This document shows, piece after piece, positions 16,792 to 25,464 of a DNA stretch of 64,000 nt (positions within the stretch are counted from its first letter, which is position 1; the number at the start of each line of letters is the position of its first letter). Source of the DNA: Paenibacillus donghaensis (lineage in GTDB: Bacteria; Bacillota; Bacilli; Paenibacillales; Paenibacillaceae). The position numbers and the translations under genes were made by a program. Below the pieces are notes generated by a model. That model saw only the letters and a list, made by a program, of their open reading frames with translations. It searched no databases and was not told the origin of the DNA. The stretch spans positions 5,022,001 through 5,086,000 of the forward strand of contig NZ_CP021780.1 of the NCBI RefSeq assembly GCF_002192415.1, written 5' to 3'.

Positions 16792-18300
16792 TTACTTGCT
16801 CTTCGCGGCATACCAGGCCGTAAACTGTTTTTGATACTCCTCCATGTATTTGTCGATACCCGCCTCTTTCAACTTCTTTAAAGCATTCGGGAAATGCTCC
16901 TCATAACTTACGAAACCTGACCCGATCGGGTTAATCAATTCTGTTTCAACCGCACTGATCTTAGCAGCTTCTGTTTTAACCGGCTCTACGTTAAATACAA
17001 ACCCGATATCTTTCTTCAGGATCGATCCATCGTTCCAATGTTTATAGGACTCTATAAATTCATCAGGAACGTCTTTGCTAAACCGCATAAAGTTAACATT
17101 CATTAGCATCCAATCATCAAATAAAGGATCAGTACTAATACGCTCTACTCTTCCATTCTCGTCTGTGGAGTAATCCTTATCCTTAACCCCATAGGTAAAC
17201 AGATCATATAATTCCTGATTTTTTTGAAGCAGGTTAAAGAACATGACGTATCGTTCAGGATTTTTAGCGTTTGCCGATACGAAGTAGGCCGTACTATAAG
17301 TTCCCCGGCTAATTAGCGGACGGTCTCCTCTTCCCATAAAATAATTTGCAAGCTTTGCGGTTGGCACCGCTTTAACTATACTTTGGTAGTTTTCAATCGG
17401 CATCAGAGCATTTCCGGCTTTCCACATGGCTTTACCCGCTTGCCAATCCGCCATCAACTGATTAGGATTTGTCGGCGCATATTTGGGGATGATCCCCTTC
17501 TGATACCATCGATGCATAATATCACTGTAAGCTTTGTACTCAGGAGACTCGTACCAGCTCCACAGCTTATCGTCATTTGCGGAAGCATCAGAGACAACCC
17601 GCGTATCCAGCCACATCAAATTTTTGTCAGAATACGTATAGCTGAGGGCATACTGCAGACCTGTTTCAGCAAAGCCGATCATCTCCGGATGCTTCACAAT
17701 AACTAACTCATAGAACTTTTCCAAATCATCTAATGAAGTAATATCTTTCATACCAACTTCTTCAAGCAAATCCTGTCTGACAAGTATGGAATAAAATTCA
17801 CCGGCATTGGGCTTGTTGCCCACCGGAATTGCATACTGTTTGCCCTCTAATTTAAAGGCGTCAAAAGACAAAGATTCCACGTTGTTCTTTAGGTCGGGAG
17901 CATATTGATCAACATACGGAGTCAAATCCGTATAGAATCCCTTAGCCACTTTTTTGCTTATCATAGCTATATCTGTGTAAGAGGCAAAATCTTCACCGGA
18001 GGCAAGCATCATGTCCGTTTTGCCTGTTCCATATTCACTCCAAGGCAGATACTCCAGTTCCAATTCAGCATTAAGCTCTTTTTTGACGAGTTCCTTAACT
18101 TCGTTTGCGAGAAAATCACTCATTCTACCCGATTCCTCACCGTAGTACACAATTTTCAATTTAGCGGGATCCTTCGGCACACCTGGAGCAAGATCCGATA
18201 CTTCCTCTATAGAAACGTTACTGTTATTCTTACCGGTACAGGCTGTTAGCGCAACGATCATCGCAACGAGTAAAACAAATGCACATATTTTTTTTAACAT
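16792..18300 (-). CDS. sugar ABC transporter substrate-binding lipoprotein (LplA-like)
   Basis: 502 residues. A lipoprotein signal with lipobox LTAC places the mature Cys at residue 21, so the protein is membrane-anchored outside the cell. The extracellular-binding-protein type 1 fold is recognised by PGVPKDPAKLKIVYYG at the start, WQAGKAMWKAGNALMP in the middle and the C-terminal LKEAGIDKYMEEYQKQFTAW typical of the LplA group. It delivers oligosaccharides to the two permeases encoded just upstream. No ATPase is encoded nearby, as is usual for this group, which shares an MsmK-type ATPase. Confidence 0.92.
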   Translation of the reverse strand: MLKKICAFVLLVAMIVALTACTGKNNSNVSIEEVSDLAPGVPKDPAKLKIVYYGEESGRMSDFLANEVKELVKKELNAELELEYLPWSEYGTGKTDMMLASGEDFASYTDIAMISKKVAKGFYTDLTPYVDQYAPDLKNNVESLSFDAFKLEGKQYAIPVGNKPNAGEFYSILVRQDLLEEVGMKDITSLDDLEKFYELVIVKHPEMIGFAETGLQYALSYTYSDKNLMWLDTRVVSDASANDDKLWSWYESPEYKAYSDIMHRWYQKGIIPKYAPTNPNQLMADWQAGKAMWKAGNALMPIENYQSIVKAVPTAKLANYFMGRGDRPLISRGTYSTAYFVSANAKNPERYVMFFNLLQKNQELYDLFTYGVKDKDYSTDENGRVERISTDPLFDDWMLMNVNFMRFSKDVPDEFIESYKHWNDGSILKKDIGFVFNVEPVKTEAAKISAVETELINPIGSGFVSYEEHFPNALKKLKEAGIDKYMEEYQKQFTAWYAAKSK

Positions 18301-18377
18301 AAGTAGCTAATCTCCCCTCATATAATTAATATTTTTAATGCTCTTCCTCTTTTCTTACATGCTGCAAAGTTACTCCA

Positions 18378-19271
18378 TTACCCTTTCACAGATCCAATCA
18401 ATATGCCTTTCACAAAATACTTCTGCAAAAATGGGAAAAGCAGCACAATTGGACCTATAGTCAAACAGGTCATCGCCATTTTCGCCGTTTCTAAAGGTGG
18501 TACGAGATTAGCGTTTGTCAGCATACTCTTATCCGAGCTGGTGGCTAAATACGCAATGTTTGATAACATGTTGTAAATCATGTATTGGAGCGTATATAAA
18601 TCTTTATCACTTGTAAGCATGAGCGGAAGGTAAAAATCATTCCAGTATTGGACCGCATAGAATAAACTAATGGTCACAAGACTTACCTTCGATAGAGGTA
18701 CCATGATTGTTAAAAAGATCCTAAAATATCCTGCACCATCGATTTGCGCAGATTCAGTGATTTCTGCTGGAATCGACTTGAAATAGTTCCGCTGTAAGTA
18801 CATGAAGAACACATTCATTAAATAAGGAACAAATAATCCGGTCAGTGTATCGTTCAGATGATAGTACTTGGTGGTCAAGATATACCAGGGCAACATGCCC
18901 CCGTTAAACAAGATAGTAAAGTATGCGAAGAAAGCCAGTCTGTTGCCGTTTTTAAAATGATTAACCGATATTGCATAGGCATAGCAGGTGGTGACGGCTA
19001 CTGAAATTATAGTTCCTACAAGAGTAACGAAAATGGTGACACCGTATGCCTTTGCAATAACTCCTAGCTTATCCGACAATATAAAACGATAGGTTTCCAG
19101 GGTTGGATCCCTTGGCCATAAAGAAAAACCATTCATGGCGATAGCTGTCTCGCTTGAAAACGATGCAGATATAGCAAGTACAATCGGCAGTAAGCATACA
19201 ATTGCAAGTGCAAATAACAAAAATTTCATTAATGATAGTACAACTCTATCCCTGAACGTTTCGCTCATCAT
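18378..19271 (-). CDS. carbohydrate ABC permease, YtcP/LplC-like
   Basis: 297 residues, six TM segments. The binding-protein-dependent transport motif ESAQIDGAGYFRIFLTIMVPL (EAA loop, about 185-205) contacts the ATPase. It starts 9 bases after the stop of its partner permease and precedes the binding lipoprotein. AGGAGG stands before two adjacent ATG codons; either could start. Confidence 0.93.
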   Translation of the reverse strand: MMSETFRDRVVLSLMKFLLFALAIVCLLPIVLAISASFSSETAIAMNGFSLWPRDPTLETYRFILSDKLGVIAKAYGVTIFVTLVGTIISVAVTTCYAYAISVNHFKNGNRLAFFAYFTILFNGGMLPWYILTTKYYHLNDTLTGLFVPYLMNVFFMYLQRNYFKSIPAEITESAQIDGAGYFRIFLTIMVPLSKVSLVTISLFYAVQYWNDFYLPLMLTSDKDLYTLQYMIYNMLSNIAYLATSSDKSMLTNANLVPPLETAKMAMTCLTIGPIVLLFPFLQKYFVKGILIGSVKG

Positions 19272-19280
19272 GCAGCCCTC

Positions 19281-20264
19281 CTAAAAAAGTTTGCTATCCT
19301 TGTCGTACCACCCGGCAATTTTGTTAGCTCCTAGTATTAAAAGAAGTCCAACTACAGACTGGTAAAGTGAAATGGCGGATGAAAAAGCGAATTCACCTGT
19401 TTTAACAGCAGTTCTATAGACAAATACATCGATAATATCCGTGACCGGAAGCAGAAGGGGATTGAGATAAGTTAACCCCATAATCATGCTGAGGTCACCT
19501 TTCAACATGTTCCCGACCGCAAGCAGAAACAACATAATTATCGTTGGTTTTAACAGCGGTATCGTTATTTTGAATATTTGCTGCATCCTGCTTGCTCCAT
19601 CGATTTTAGCGGCTTCATATATAGAATTATCAAATCCTGTTAATATTGCATAATAAATAATAGAGTTATACCCCATCCCTTTCCATATACTAGCGATCAC
19701 CAATATAGGAATCCAAAGATATGGATTCGAATACCAATCAATCGGGTTGAGGCCAATTTGCTCGAATATTTGGTTAAACAAGCCATTTTTATAATCCAGC
19801 ATCGCGAAAAGTACTGAACCTATAACCACCCAAGAAATAAAAAATGGTATGAACAAGGCACTCTGTGTCACCTTAATAGTTAATTTACTACGGATCTCGT
19901 TTAGCATGATAGCAACGGCAATTGCTGCAACGGTCGTAAACACAAAAAACAGAATATTAAGCATAACAGTGTTGCGAGTCGCTCTTATCGCCAAATCCAG
20001 ACTAGAATAAAAAAACTTGAAGTTATCGAATCCAGCCCATGGACTCCCAAAAATTCCATCTTTAAAATTGTAATTTTTAAAAACCAGAATGAGTCCAGAC
20101 ATTGGGAAGTACGAAAACAAAAGCAAAAAAAGTACACCTGGCAATGCTAAAATATATAGTGGTCCGTATTTAGTAATATCCCCTTTCATTTTTTTCCAAA
20201 TCGTTGGTTTCATAGACATCAGGCCTCTACTCACAGATTTTTCCACGTTGGTTTCTTCCACCAT
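19281..20264 (-). CDS. carbohydrate ABC permease, LplB-like
   Basis: 327 residues, six TM segments, EAA loop YEAAKIDGASRMQQIFKITI (about 220-240). GGGGGGAAG lies just before the ATG. First gene of the importer operon 20264-16792. A cre-like site lies about 45 bases upstream (20309-20323). Confidence 0.93.
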   Translation of the reverse strand: MVEETNVEKSVSRGLMSMKPTIWKKMKGDITKYGPLYILALPGVLFLLLFSYFPMSGLILVFKNYNFKDGIFGSPWAGFDNFKFFYSSLDLAIRATRNTVMLNILFFVFTTVAAIAVAIMLNEIRSKLTIKVTQSALFIPFFISWVVIGSVLFAMLDYKNGLFNQIFEQIGLNPIDWYSNPYLWIPILVIASIWKGMGYNSIIYYAILTGFDNSIYEAAKIDGASRMQQIFKITIPLLKPTIIMLFLLAVGNMLKGDLSMIMGLTYLNPLLLPVTDIIDVFVYRTAVKTGEFAFSSAISLYQSVVGLLLILGANKIAGWYDKDSKLF

Positions 20265-20308
20265 GACTTCCCCCCTTTGAACTATATGGTAGTTGTAGCA
20301 ATCATGTT

Positions 20309-20323
20309 AAGTAAGCGCTACCA
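20309..20323 (-). promoter_or_regulatory. cre-like catabolite control site
   Basis: AGTAAGCGCTACCA matches the CcpA operator pattern TGWAANCGNTNWCA at all but two positions, including the central AAGCGCT. It lies in the promoter region of the importer operon, where carbon repression would be expected. Prediction only. Confidence 0.45.
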
Positions 20324-20677
20324 CGACTTCTGACATGTTCAATATACAGATGAGAGATACTGAAATAAACAATAAGTATTTATGATGGCTTAAAAAACAT
20401 AGGATCGGCATTAAATAAAGTATAAAGATCCCGAAAGATTTGATTGATTTGTTCTTTATATAAGAAAATTCTCGACAATGATATCTAAATTCCCAAGTAT
20501 ACGGAGATCAATTCCCGAGTGTTCCTGAAAGTACAAACAATTTATAAACATATGTTATGTAGAATGAGCATCGTAAAAGAGAATGAATCATGAGTTCCCA
20601 CGACTAACGGAGCTAAATCTATCTATTAGAAATAGAACTTTATACATGAACATGGTAATAAAAGGAGGAGTCGATAG
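20324..20677. other. divergent intergenic region
   Basis: About 350 AT-rich bases separate the minus-strand importer operon and the plus-strand tiny-peptide block. Besides the cre-like site at its left edge and the weak phased box H (20533-20560), no gene or further structure was seen. Confidence 0.5.
20533..20560 (+). promoter_or_regulatory. 11-bp phased direct repeats, weak (box H)
   Basis: ACAAAC (20533), ATAAAC (20544) and a poor TTATGT (20555), 11 bp apart, 118-145 bases upstream of the 50-residue peptide gene at 20678. Confidence 0.5.
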
Positions 20678-20830
20678 ATGGAAACTATCGCTTTTTTAGC
20701 AAAACGGCTGTTCGGTACTCTCGCTCTATCTGTTTTGATCATGACTGTGTCAATTATGACTATCATTTCTTACTTCTGGATTATTTGCTTTATACTAAAA
20801 TTGGAACAAGTCGTTGATAAATTAGGATAA
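20678..20830 (+). CDS. 50-residue single-TM peptide (copy B)
   Basis: ATG at 20678 follows AAAGGAGG. The peptide begins METIAFLAKRLFGTLALS, has one long membrane helix (about 12-42) and ends EQVVDKLG. It matches the peptide at 11369 over its first 40 residues and keeps what looks like the original C-terminus. Function unknown. Confidence 0.7.
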   Translation: METIAFLAKRLFGTLALSVLIMTVSIMTIISYFWIICFILKLEQVVDKLG

Positions 20831-20842
20831 GCTTTGAAGACA

Positions 20843-20881
20843 TTTAATATTTCACAAACACTTTCCAAACAATAAAGATAC
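20843..20881 (+). promoter_or_regulatory. 11-bp phased direct repeats (box G)
   Basis: TTTAAT (20843), ACAAAC (20854), CCAAAC (20865) and AGATAC (20876), all 11 bp apart, 147-185 bases before the gene at 21028. Confidence 0.65.
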
Positions 20882-21027
20882 AACTTCACGGCATTATTAA
20901 GGCAACAAATAGTTCACTGTCATTAACTTAATATGAGACAACACATTGAGGCCGCAATTTAAATTTCGTTCCACCTGATGACAGTGGACATTTGAAATCT
21001 TAAATCATTTAACAGGAGGAGATTACA

Positions 21028-21279
21028 ATGATCTCAACACTAAAGAAGGCTGTCACTTTTGGATTTGGTGTAGTATCCGTATCCCGTGAAAAAACAAAGG
21101 ACTGGATTGATGAACATCAGTTCATGACCAAAGGTGAACAAGAAAAAGCTGCGTTTAAAGGAGTGGTGGACGGAAAAATCCAAAAGGGACTTCATATGTT
21201 TAACGTTCCGTCTAAGGCTGAATACATCAGTTTAGAAAGAAGGATTAAAGAACTGGAGAAAGAAAAATCACACGTTTAA
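21028..21279 (+). CDS. small soluble phasin-like / coiled-coil protein
   Basis: 83 residues; AGGAGG lies just before the ATG. No TM segment. The ending VPSKAEYISLERRIKELEKEK resembles the 'VPTKxDIxxLxxRI' end of phasin-like regulators (PhaF/PhaI superfamily) and should form a coiled coil. The front half (TFGFGVVSVSREKTKDWIDE) is amphipathic. In Bacillota such proteins are not tied to polyhydroxyalkanoate, so the name describes shape only. It has its own box G and terminator, and its counterpart is deleted from the duplicated block at 11.5 kb. Confidence 0.8.
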   Translation: MISTLKKAVTFGFGVVSVSREKTKDWIDEHQFMTKGEQEKAAFKGVVDGKIQKGLHMFNVPSKAEYISLERRIKELEKEKSHV

Positions 21280-21297
21280 CAATGATAGATACGTTTA

Positions 21298-21329
21298 AAA
21301 GAGGAGTCCATTGGGGACTCCTCTTTTTT
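21298..21329 (+). terminator. hairpin terminator
   Basis: AGAGGAGTCC and GGGACTCCTCT arms around ATTG, followed by a run of T. Counterpart of 11607-11636. Confidence 0.85.
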
Positions 21330-21384
21330 ATTGCTTCTGGTCACAGAGTTTGCTTCAGTTTTTTATTCCTGAGTGAATGGAGTT

Positions 21385-21423
21385 ATTAATATTTCTCAAA
21401 CACTTCATAAGCAACTCTTTAAT
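21385..21423 (+). promoter_or_regulatory. 11-bp phased direct repeats (box I) upstream of the ABC exporter
   Basis: ATTAAT (21385), TCAAAC (21396), ATAAGC (21407) and TTTAAT (21418), the same four hexamers as box F, 86-124 bases before the ATG at 21509. Confidence 0.75.
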
Positions 21424-21508
21424 AATTCATCGATAAGATAGAATCATCAAATGAAGCAAAGCTGATTATAAATTTTGACGTATTAGTCATAATTTCAAGG
21501 AGGAACAT

Positions 21509-22420
21509 ATGGAAGCTATACGAGCAACCGGTTTATGCAAGCGGTATGGTACAAAAAATGTAGTAGATAATCTAGACATTGTTGTTCCCAAGGGAGCCAT
21601 CTATGGCTTCATTGGCCGGAACGGATCCGGAAAGTCTACCACACAGAAGATGGTTTGTGGTTTAATTCAACCCTCTGCGGGTGAAATCCAACTATTCGGA
21701 AAGCCTGTACTTGATACACAGGTACGCAGCAAGATTGGAACGTTAATTGAGCAGCCCGGAGTATATCCGAACATGTCGGCATATGAGAATCTTGTCCTGC
21801 AGGGACTCAGCATTGGAGTCCATCATCCCAGAAAGAAAGCTGTAGAAAGTCTGGAACTCGTAGGACTTGGCAAGTCGGCGAGAAAAAAAGCGAAAAATTT
21901 GTCTCTTGGCATGAAGCAGAGGCTCGGTATCGCAATCGCTATGCTTGGCCAACCGGAATTATTAGTCCTTGATGAACCGATAAATGGTCTTGATCCGGAA
22001 GGGATCATGGATCTGAGACAGGTCATTGCCAGATTGAATCAAGAATTGGGTATAACGATCTTCATTAGTTCGCATATTCTTGGTGAGCTTAGTAAAATCG
22101 CAACACATTACGGCATTATCAAAGAAGGAAAGCTCATCCAACAGATCTCCTCCCAGGAGTTAGCTGATAACCGCCGCGATTTCCTGTATGTTAAAGTGCC
22201 AAATAACAGAGAAGCAGCGGCACTGATTATGGAACAGCTACACCCGGAAGAATGTACGATTAGCCCGAATGATGAAATACACATATTTGGTTTGAAGGAT
22301 ACCGCTGCTGTTAACAAGCTACTCTCCATAAACGGCTTCTCGGTACAGGAAATCTTTCTTCATCAGCAAGACCTGGAAGAATATTTTCTTAACCTGATGG
22401 GGGGCGATTGTAGTGCGTAA
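21509..22420 (+). CDS. ABC transporter ATP-binding protein (BcrA-type)
   Basis: 303 residues. Walker A GRNGSGKST (36-44), Q-loop region with IEQPGVYPNMSAYENL, signature LSLGMKQR, Walker B LLVLDEP, and the switch His in ISSHIL. The C-terminal extension is typical of the bacitracin-resistance (BcrA) and lantibiotic-immunity branch of ABC-2 exporters. The stop overlaps the permease start by 8 bases. Members often confer self-protection or resistance against membrane-active peptides; the substrate here is unknown. Confidence 0.92.
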   Translation: MEAIRATGLCKRYGTKNVVDNLDIVVPKGAIYGFIGRNGSGKSTTQKMVCGLIQPSAGEIQLFGKPVLDTQVRSKIGTLIEQPGVYPNMSAYENLVLQGLSIGVHHPRKKAVESLELVGLGKSARKKAKNLSLGMKQRLGIAIAMLGQPELLVLDEPINGLDPEGIMDLRQVIARLNQELGITIFISSHILGELSKIATHYGIIKEGKLIQQISSQELADNRRDFLYVKVPNNREAAALIMEQLHPEECTISPNDEIHIFGLKDTAAVNKLLSINGFSVQEIFLHQQDLEEYFLNLMGGDCSA

Positions 22421-23177
22421 TATTATGAGGATGGATCTGCACAGGCTTTTACATTCAAAGGTGTTGTATGTCTCCCTAGCCTTCCTATTAATTATGGCCG
22501 TTTCACAGGTAATCAGCGGAGGCGATAACGTTAGTATAGAACTCCTTCTCGGCGCTTCTGGTTCTTCTGGAGAAGAAGACTTCCTCAATGCATCCATGGG
22601 TACCGGTGTGATTTTTATTCTGTTAGGTATTATCTTAACGCTATTCGTGTGTCGAGACTATTCCAGCGGTTTTGCAAAGAATATTTTCACAGCTCATGCC
22701 AACCCATGGGACTATATCGGCGGAAAAATGCTTTCCATGATGGTAACAAGTGCGCTGATGCTTGTGCTTTATTCCATAGAAGCACTTCTCGCTCTTACAG
22801 TATCAGGAAATGGAATTATTTTAGCAGGCGGCGTTACCGGTTTGATTTTATTCATTGTTCAAAAATGGATCGTATCCTGCGCATTCATTGCCCTTATTCT
22901 GCTGATCAACCTGCTTACACGCAGCACCACGGTTGGCATTATTGCCGGATTTTTAGTGGCAACTGGTGGTCTGACCATGGGTATTACTCTCTTTGCAGAC
23001 AATTTCAATTTAGACTTCCTTTCCTCTCTTCTCTCGTTCACGATTTCCGGCTCATCCCAACTCCCCACACTCACCTTCAGTGGGATAGTATTTCTGCAAG
23101 TGTTGCTTACTAGCATTGTATGGATGGCAGCATGCTGTGTTCTAAGCAAGAAAGTGCTGATGACGAAGGACGTGTAA
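22413..23177 (+). CDS. ABC-2 type permease
   Basis: 254 residues with six TM segments in the arrangement of BcrB-like permeases: TM1 near 17-35, a long loop, then five closely spaced helices. The motif DYSSGFAKNIFTAHANPWDYIGGKM (about 81-105) follows TM2, as in this family. Translationally coupled to the ATPase gene; the pair would form the exporter. The paralog genes at 23251 and 23936 follow on the same strand. Confidence 0.88.
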   Translation: MRNIMRMDLHRLLHSKVLYVSLAFLLIMAVSQVISGGDNVSIELLLGASGSSGEEDFLNASMGTGVIFILLGIILTLFVCRDYSSGFAKNIFTAHANPWDYIGGKMLSMMVTSALMLVLYSIEALLALTVSGNGIILAGGVTGLILFIVQKWIVSCAFIALILLINLLTRSTTVGIIAGFLVATGGLTMGITLFADNFNLDFLSSLLSFTISGSSQLPTLTFSGIVFLQVLLTSIVWMAACCVLSKKVLMTKDV

Positions 23178-23250
23178 GAGGAGTATATGTAAGATCGCCA
23201 TCTTGAATGAAGAAAAACTCAACTAAAATATACGAGAAGGAGCCTGCCGT

Positions 23251-23883
23251 ATGAGTGAAGTACAGAAACTAGAAAAGAGTTTTTGGGGATTTGAGTACAA
23301 AAATATAATTGCCCGTTGGAGTATGGCAGCTTTATGGAGTGATGGATACGAGACTTTCGGCTGGAAGCTGGAAAAAAGTGAACCCGCAATTGAAAAGCAT
23401 ATATGGGGGCCTCTACGTCTTATGATGGCACCTCTCGCGATCTTCCCTGGCAGCCCTTTTGCAAAAATGGTCCTTGACCACAAATCCGAAAACAAGGTCG
23501 AACTGAAGTTCAAGCGTGATAGAGCTATTCTCAATAAAAGCGAGCTGAATCAATTGCAGTCACGATTTGAATTCTCTGCATTAGAGATCGACAAACTTGA
23601 GAAGTCCAAGCGTATCAACTCTACTGCTGTAGCTTACCTTGTTGGTCTAATCGGTACAGTGTTCATGGCTACCTCGGTGTTCAGCTATCTGGAAAGTATG
23701 ATTCCGCTTAGCATTCTGATGGCAATTCCCGGGTTTGCCGGATGGTTTCTCTCCTATTTCATTCGCAAGGCTGTAAAGGGTAGGACTACAAAGAAAGTTA
23801 CACCGCTGATTGAGAACCAGTACGACATTATCTATGAAACATGCAAAAAGGCAAATACACTTATTCATGCCGAAAAGCATTAA
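23251..23883 (+). CDS. two-TM membrane protein, paralog 3 (longest)
   Basis: 210 residues, function unknown. The family motifs recur as FWGFEYKNI, SDGYETFGW, KFKRDRAILNKSEL, LQSRFEF, TM1 with GTVFMATSVF, TM2 with AIPGFAGWFLSYF and the tail KKVTPLIENQYDIIYE. An insertion of about 35 residues (GPLRLMMAPLAIFPGSP and neighbours, 54-85) distinguishes it from the others. AAGGAG before the ATG. It follows the ABC exporter genes by 73 bases and precedes paralog 4 by 52, so all are probably one operon. Confidence 0.87.
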   Translation: MSEVQKLEKSFWGFEYKNIIARWSMAALWSDGYETFGWKLEKSEPAIEKHIWGPLRLMMAPLAIFPGSPFAKMVLDHKSENKVELKFKRDRAILNKSELNQLQSRFEFSALEIDKLEKSKRINSTAVAYLVGLIGTVFMATSVFSYLESMIPLSILMAIPGFAGWFLSYFIRKAVKGRTTKKVTPLIENQYDIIYETCKKANTLIHAEKH

Positions 23884-23935
23884 AATACTTCAACTGTAAG
23901 ATGGTCTTGTTAAATAAGGAGGATTCATCATTACT

Positions 23936-24463
23936 ATGGCTACAAAAAACGAAACCAGCTTCATTGGATATGATTACCAAAATGTCATTGTAAAATGCAG
24001 TATGGAGTCGGTCTATACGGATGGGTATACCATTTTTGGCTGGGTGTTGGAGGAAACTTCGAATACAATTAGTAACCTTGGTTCGGTAATAATGAAGTTC
24101 AAGCGCGATTGCAATATTCGTAATAAAGACGAGCTGATCCAACTTCAACGCCAGTTTGAGGTCTGCATGTCGGAAATCGAAACAATGGAAAGTTCCAAAG
24201 CTACCGGCGCTGTCGTTGGCGCCTATCTTATGAGTGTTATTGGCACAGTTTCACTAGCTGGATCTGTGTTTACTTATCGAGTTGAAGTGCTACCTCTTTC
24301 ATTAATCCTCAGTGTTTCCGGTTTGGCCTGCTGGATTATCCCTATTTTTCACTATTGGGGTAACCGCAAGAGGAAAATGAACAGGTTGGTGCCTCTTATT
24401 AATCAGAAATATGACGAAATCTTTTGGACATTCGATAAGGCCAACGCTCTACTGACAGAATAA
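23936..24463 (+). CDS. two-TM membrane protein, paralog 4
   Basis: 175 residues, closest to paralog 2: FIGYDYQNVIV, YTDGYTIFGWVLE, KFKRDCNIRNKDEL, LQRQFEVCMSEIETME, TM1 with GTVSLAGSVF, TM2 with SGLACWIIPIF and the tail LVPLINQKYDEIF. The ATG at 23936 stands 13 bases from AAGGAGG, rather far; an in-frame ATT two codons earlier is at an ideal 7 bases, so initiation could be unusual here too. Followed by a tiny peptide and a multi-TM remnant in the order seen at 5860-8598. Confidence 0.87.
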   Translation: MATKNETSFIGYDYQNVIVKCSMESVYTDGYTIFGWVLEETSNTISNLGSVIMKFKRDCNIRNKDELIQLQRQFEVCMSEIETMESSKATGAVVGAYLMSVIGTVSLAGSVFTYRVEVLPLSLILSVSGLACWIIPIFHYWGNRKRKMNRLVPLINQKYDEIFWTFDKANALLTE

Positions 24464-24514
24464 TTTATTGCATAATAATCCAAAAATCACAATATAATGA
24501 AAGAAGGTAGGGAA

Positions 24515-24598
24515 ATGAAAACTATTATCATCGTTGCAATTATTGTTGTGGTTGTTGTTGTAATTATAGGTGCTGTCATTAAAAACAAGCGTAAATAA
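24515..24598 (+). CDS. 27-residue single-TM peptide, copy 3
   Basis: ATG at 24515 after AGAAGGTAGGG. Begins MKTIIIVAIIVVVVVV and ends IKNKRK. Same length, helix and basic tail as copy 1. The gene lies 51 bases after paralog 4 and 30 bases before the multi-TM remnant. Confidence 0.75.
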   Translation: MKTIIIVAIIVVVVVVIIGAVIKNKRK

Positions 24599-24628
24599 TA
24601 TCAACGAAACAGAAAGGAGGTGATATAT

Positions 24629-24960
24629 ATTAAGAAATTACTTGATCGTTACTTGATCGTTACCTGATAGATTATCAAGATCGAAGTACCGTAACTAACG
24701 TCGTATCACATATAATCAATTCTTTAATCGGCATCGCCATGTTAATCCTTGGTGTTTATCTCCTTTCTGGGAGGTTCATTATAACGAGTTGTATTACTTA
24801 ATCCTATGAGTCGTAAGAGATCAGGTTTACTTCTCAAATCTATCTTAGAGAAGTGAGCTATCAGAGGAGGGAACCCACGGAAAATGATGTTAAAATGATC
24901 AAGGAATCCTACTGCTGTGTCTACTCGATTTGTTTATTTATCTTAAGTACATATTAATGT
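24629..24960 (+). pseudogene. degenerate copy 3 of the multi-TM gene, ATT start, truncated by a group II intron remnant
   Basis: ATT at 24629 lies exactly 8 bases after GGAGG. The frame reads KKLLDRY and is then broken by an 11-base tandem duplication (TTGATCGTTAC twice). Beyond it the aligned sequence continues as YQDRSTVTNV and LGVYLLSGRFI, with further small deletions. Weak similarity to the GIFLCLLGFSYL region persists to about 24950, where intron sequence begins. Confidence 0.6.
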
Positions 24961-24964
24961 GCTT

Positions 24965-25460
24965 TGAATGAAATTGAGTAGGAGGTGGCGACAAACCCGC
25001 TCACACCACCGCATATACGGGTTCGTATACGGCGGTTCCAAAGAACAATTTTTTTAGCCCTTTCGCTCCCCAACAGGAGGTTGGAAGGGTATTATTTAGG
25101 TTCCGGGACATTTCCCACACGTCTCTTCGTGAGTTTCCCATCAGGAAACAGGCCCCATTCGAGAACGCCGAGCACTAGTGGTTGCATTCATCCGCATAGC
25201 TTACGAATCGACCCTCACCTGGTCATACCCTTCGAAAGCACTGGTTTCCACTCCCCTTTCAGATCAGCCCTTCCGTAGGCTATTGCAACAGTTTACTTAC
25301 TATGGTTTCAGCTGACACCTGCCAGTTCAGTATAGCCTCCCGTCTACGGTTACAGGTTTTTTCTTACTTATCTGGAATACTGCCCCAGATAAGTAAGTCA
25401 TCTTTCCTCCGTGCCACCCAAGTTTACAGCTACAGCTCTTGGCATTTTGGATTTTGCTAT
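24965..25460 (-). mobile_element. group II intron remnant, 3' end and flanking ribozyme sequence
   Basis: On the minus strand, 25042-24975 gives GAACCGCCGTATACG, a loop, CGTATATGCGGTGGTGTGAG, then CTCCTACTCAATT. This is the pattern I recall for the 3' hairpin domains and terminal boundary of a common Bacillota group II intron. The DNA to 25460 is non-coding, GC-richer and has no reverse transcriptase, so the intron is internally deleted. Exact upstream limit unknown. Confidence 0.55.
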
Positions 25461-25464
25461 GTAT

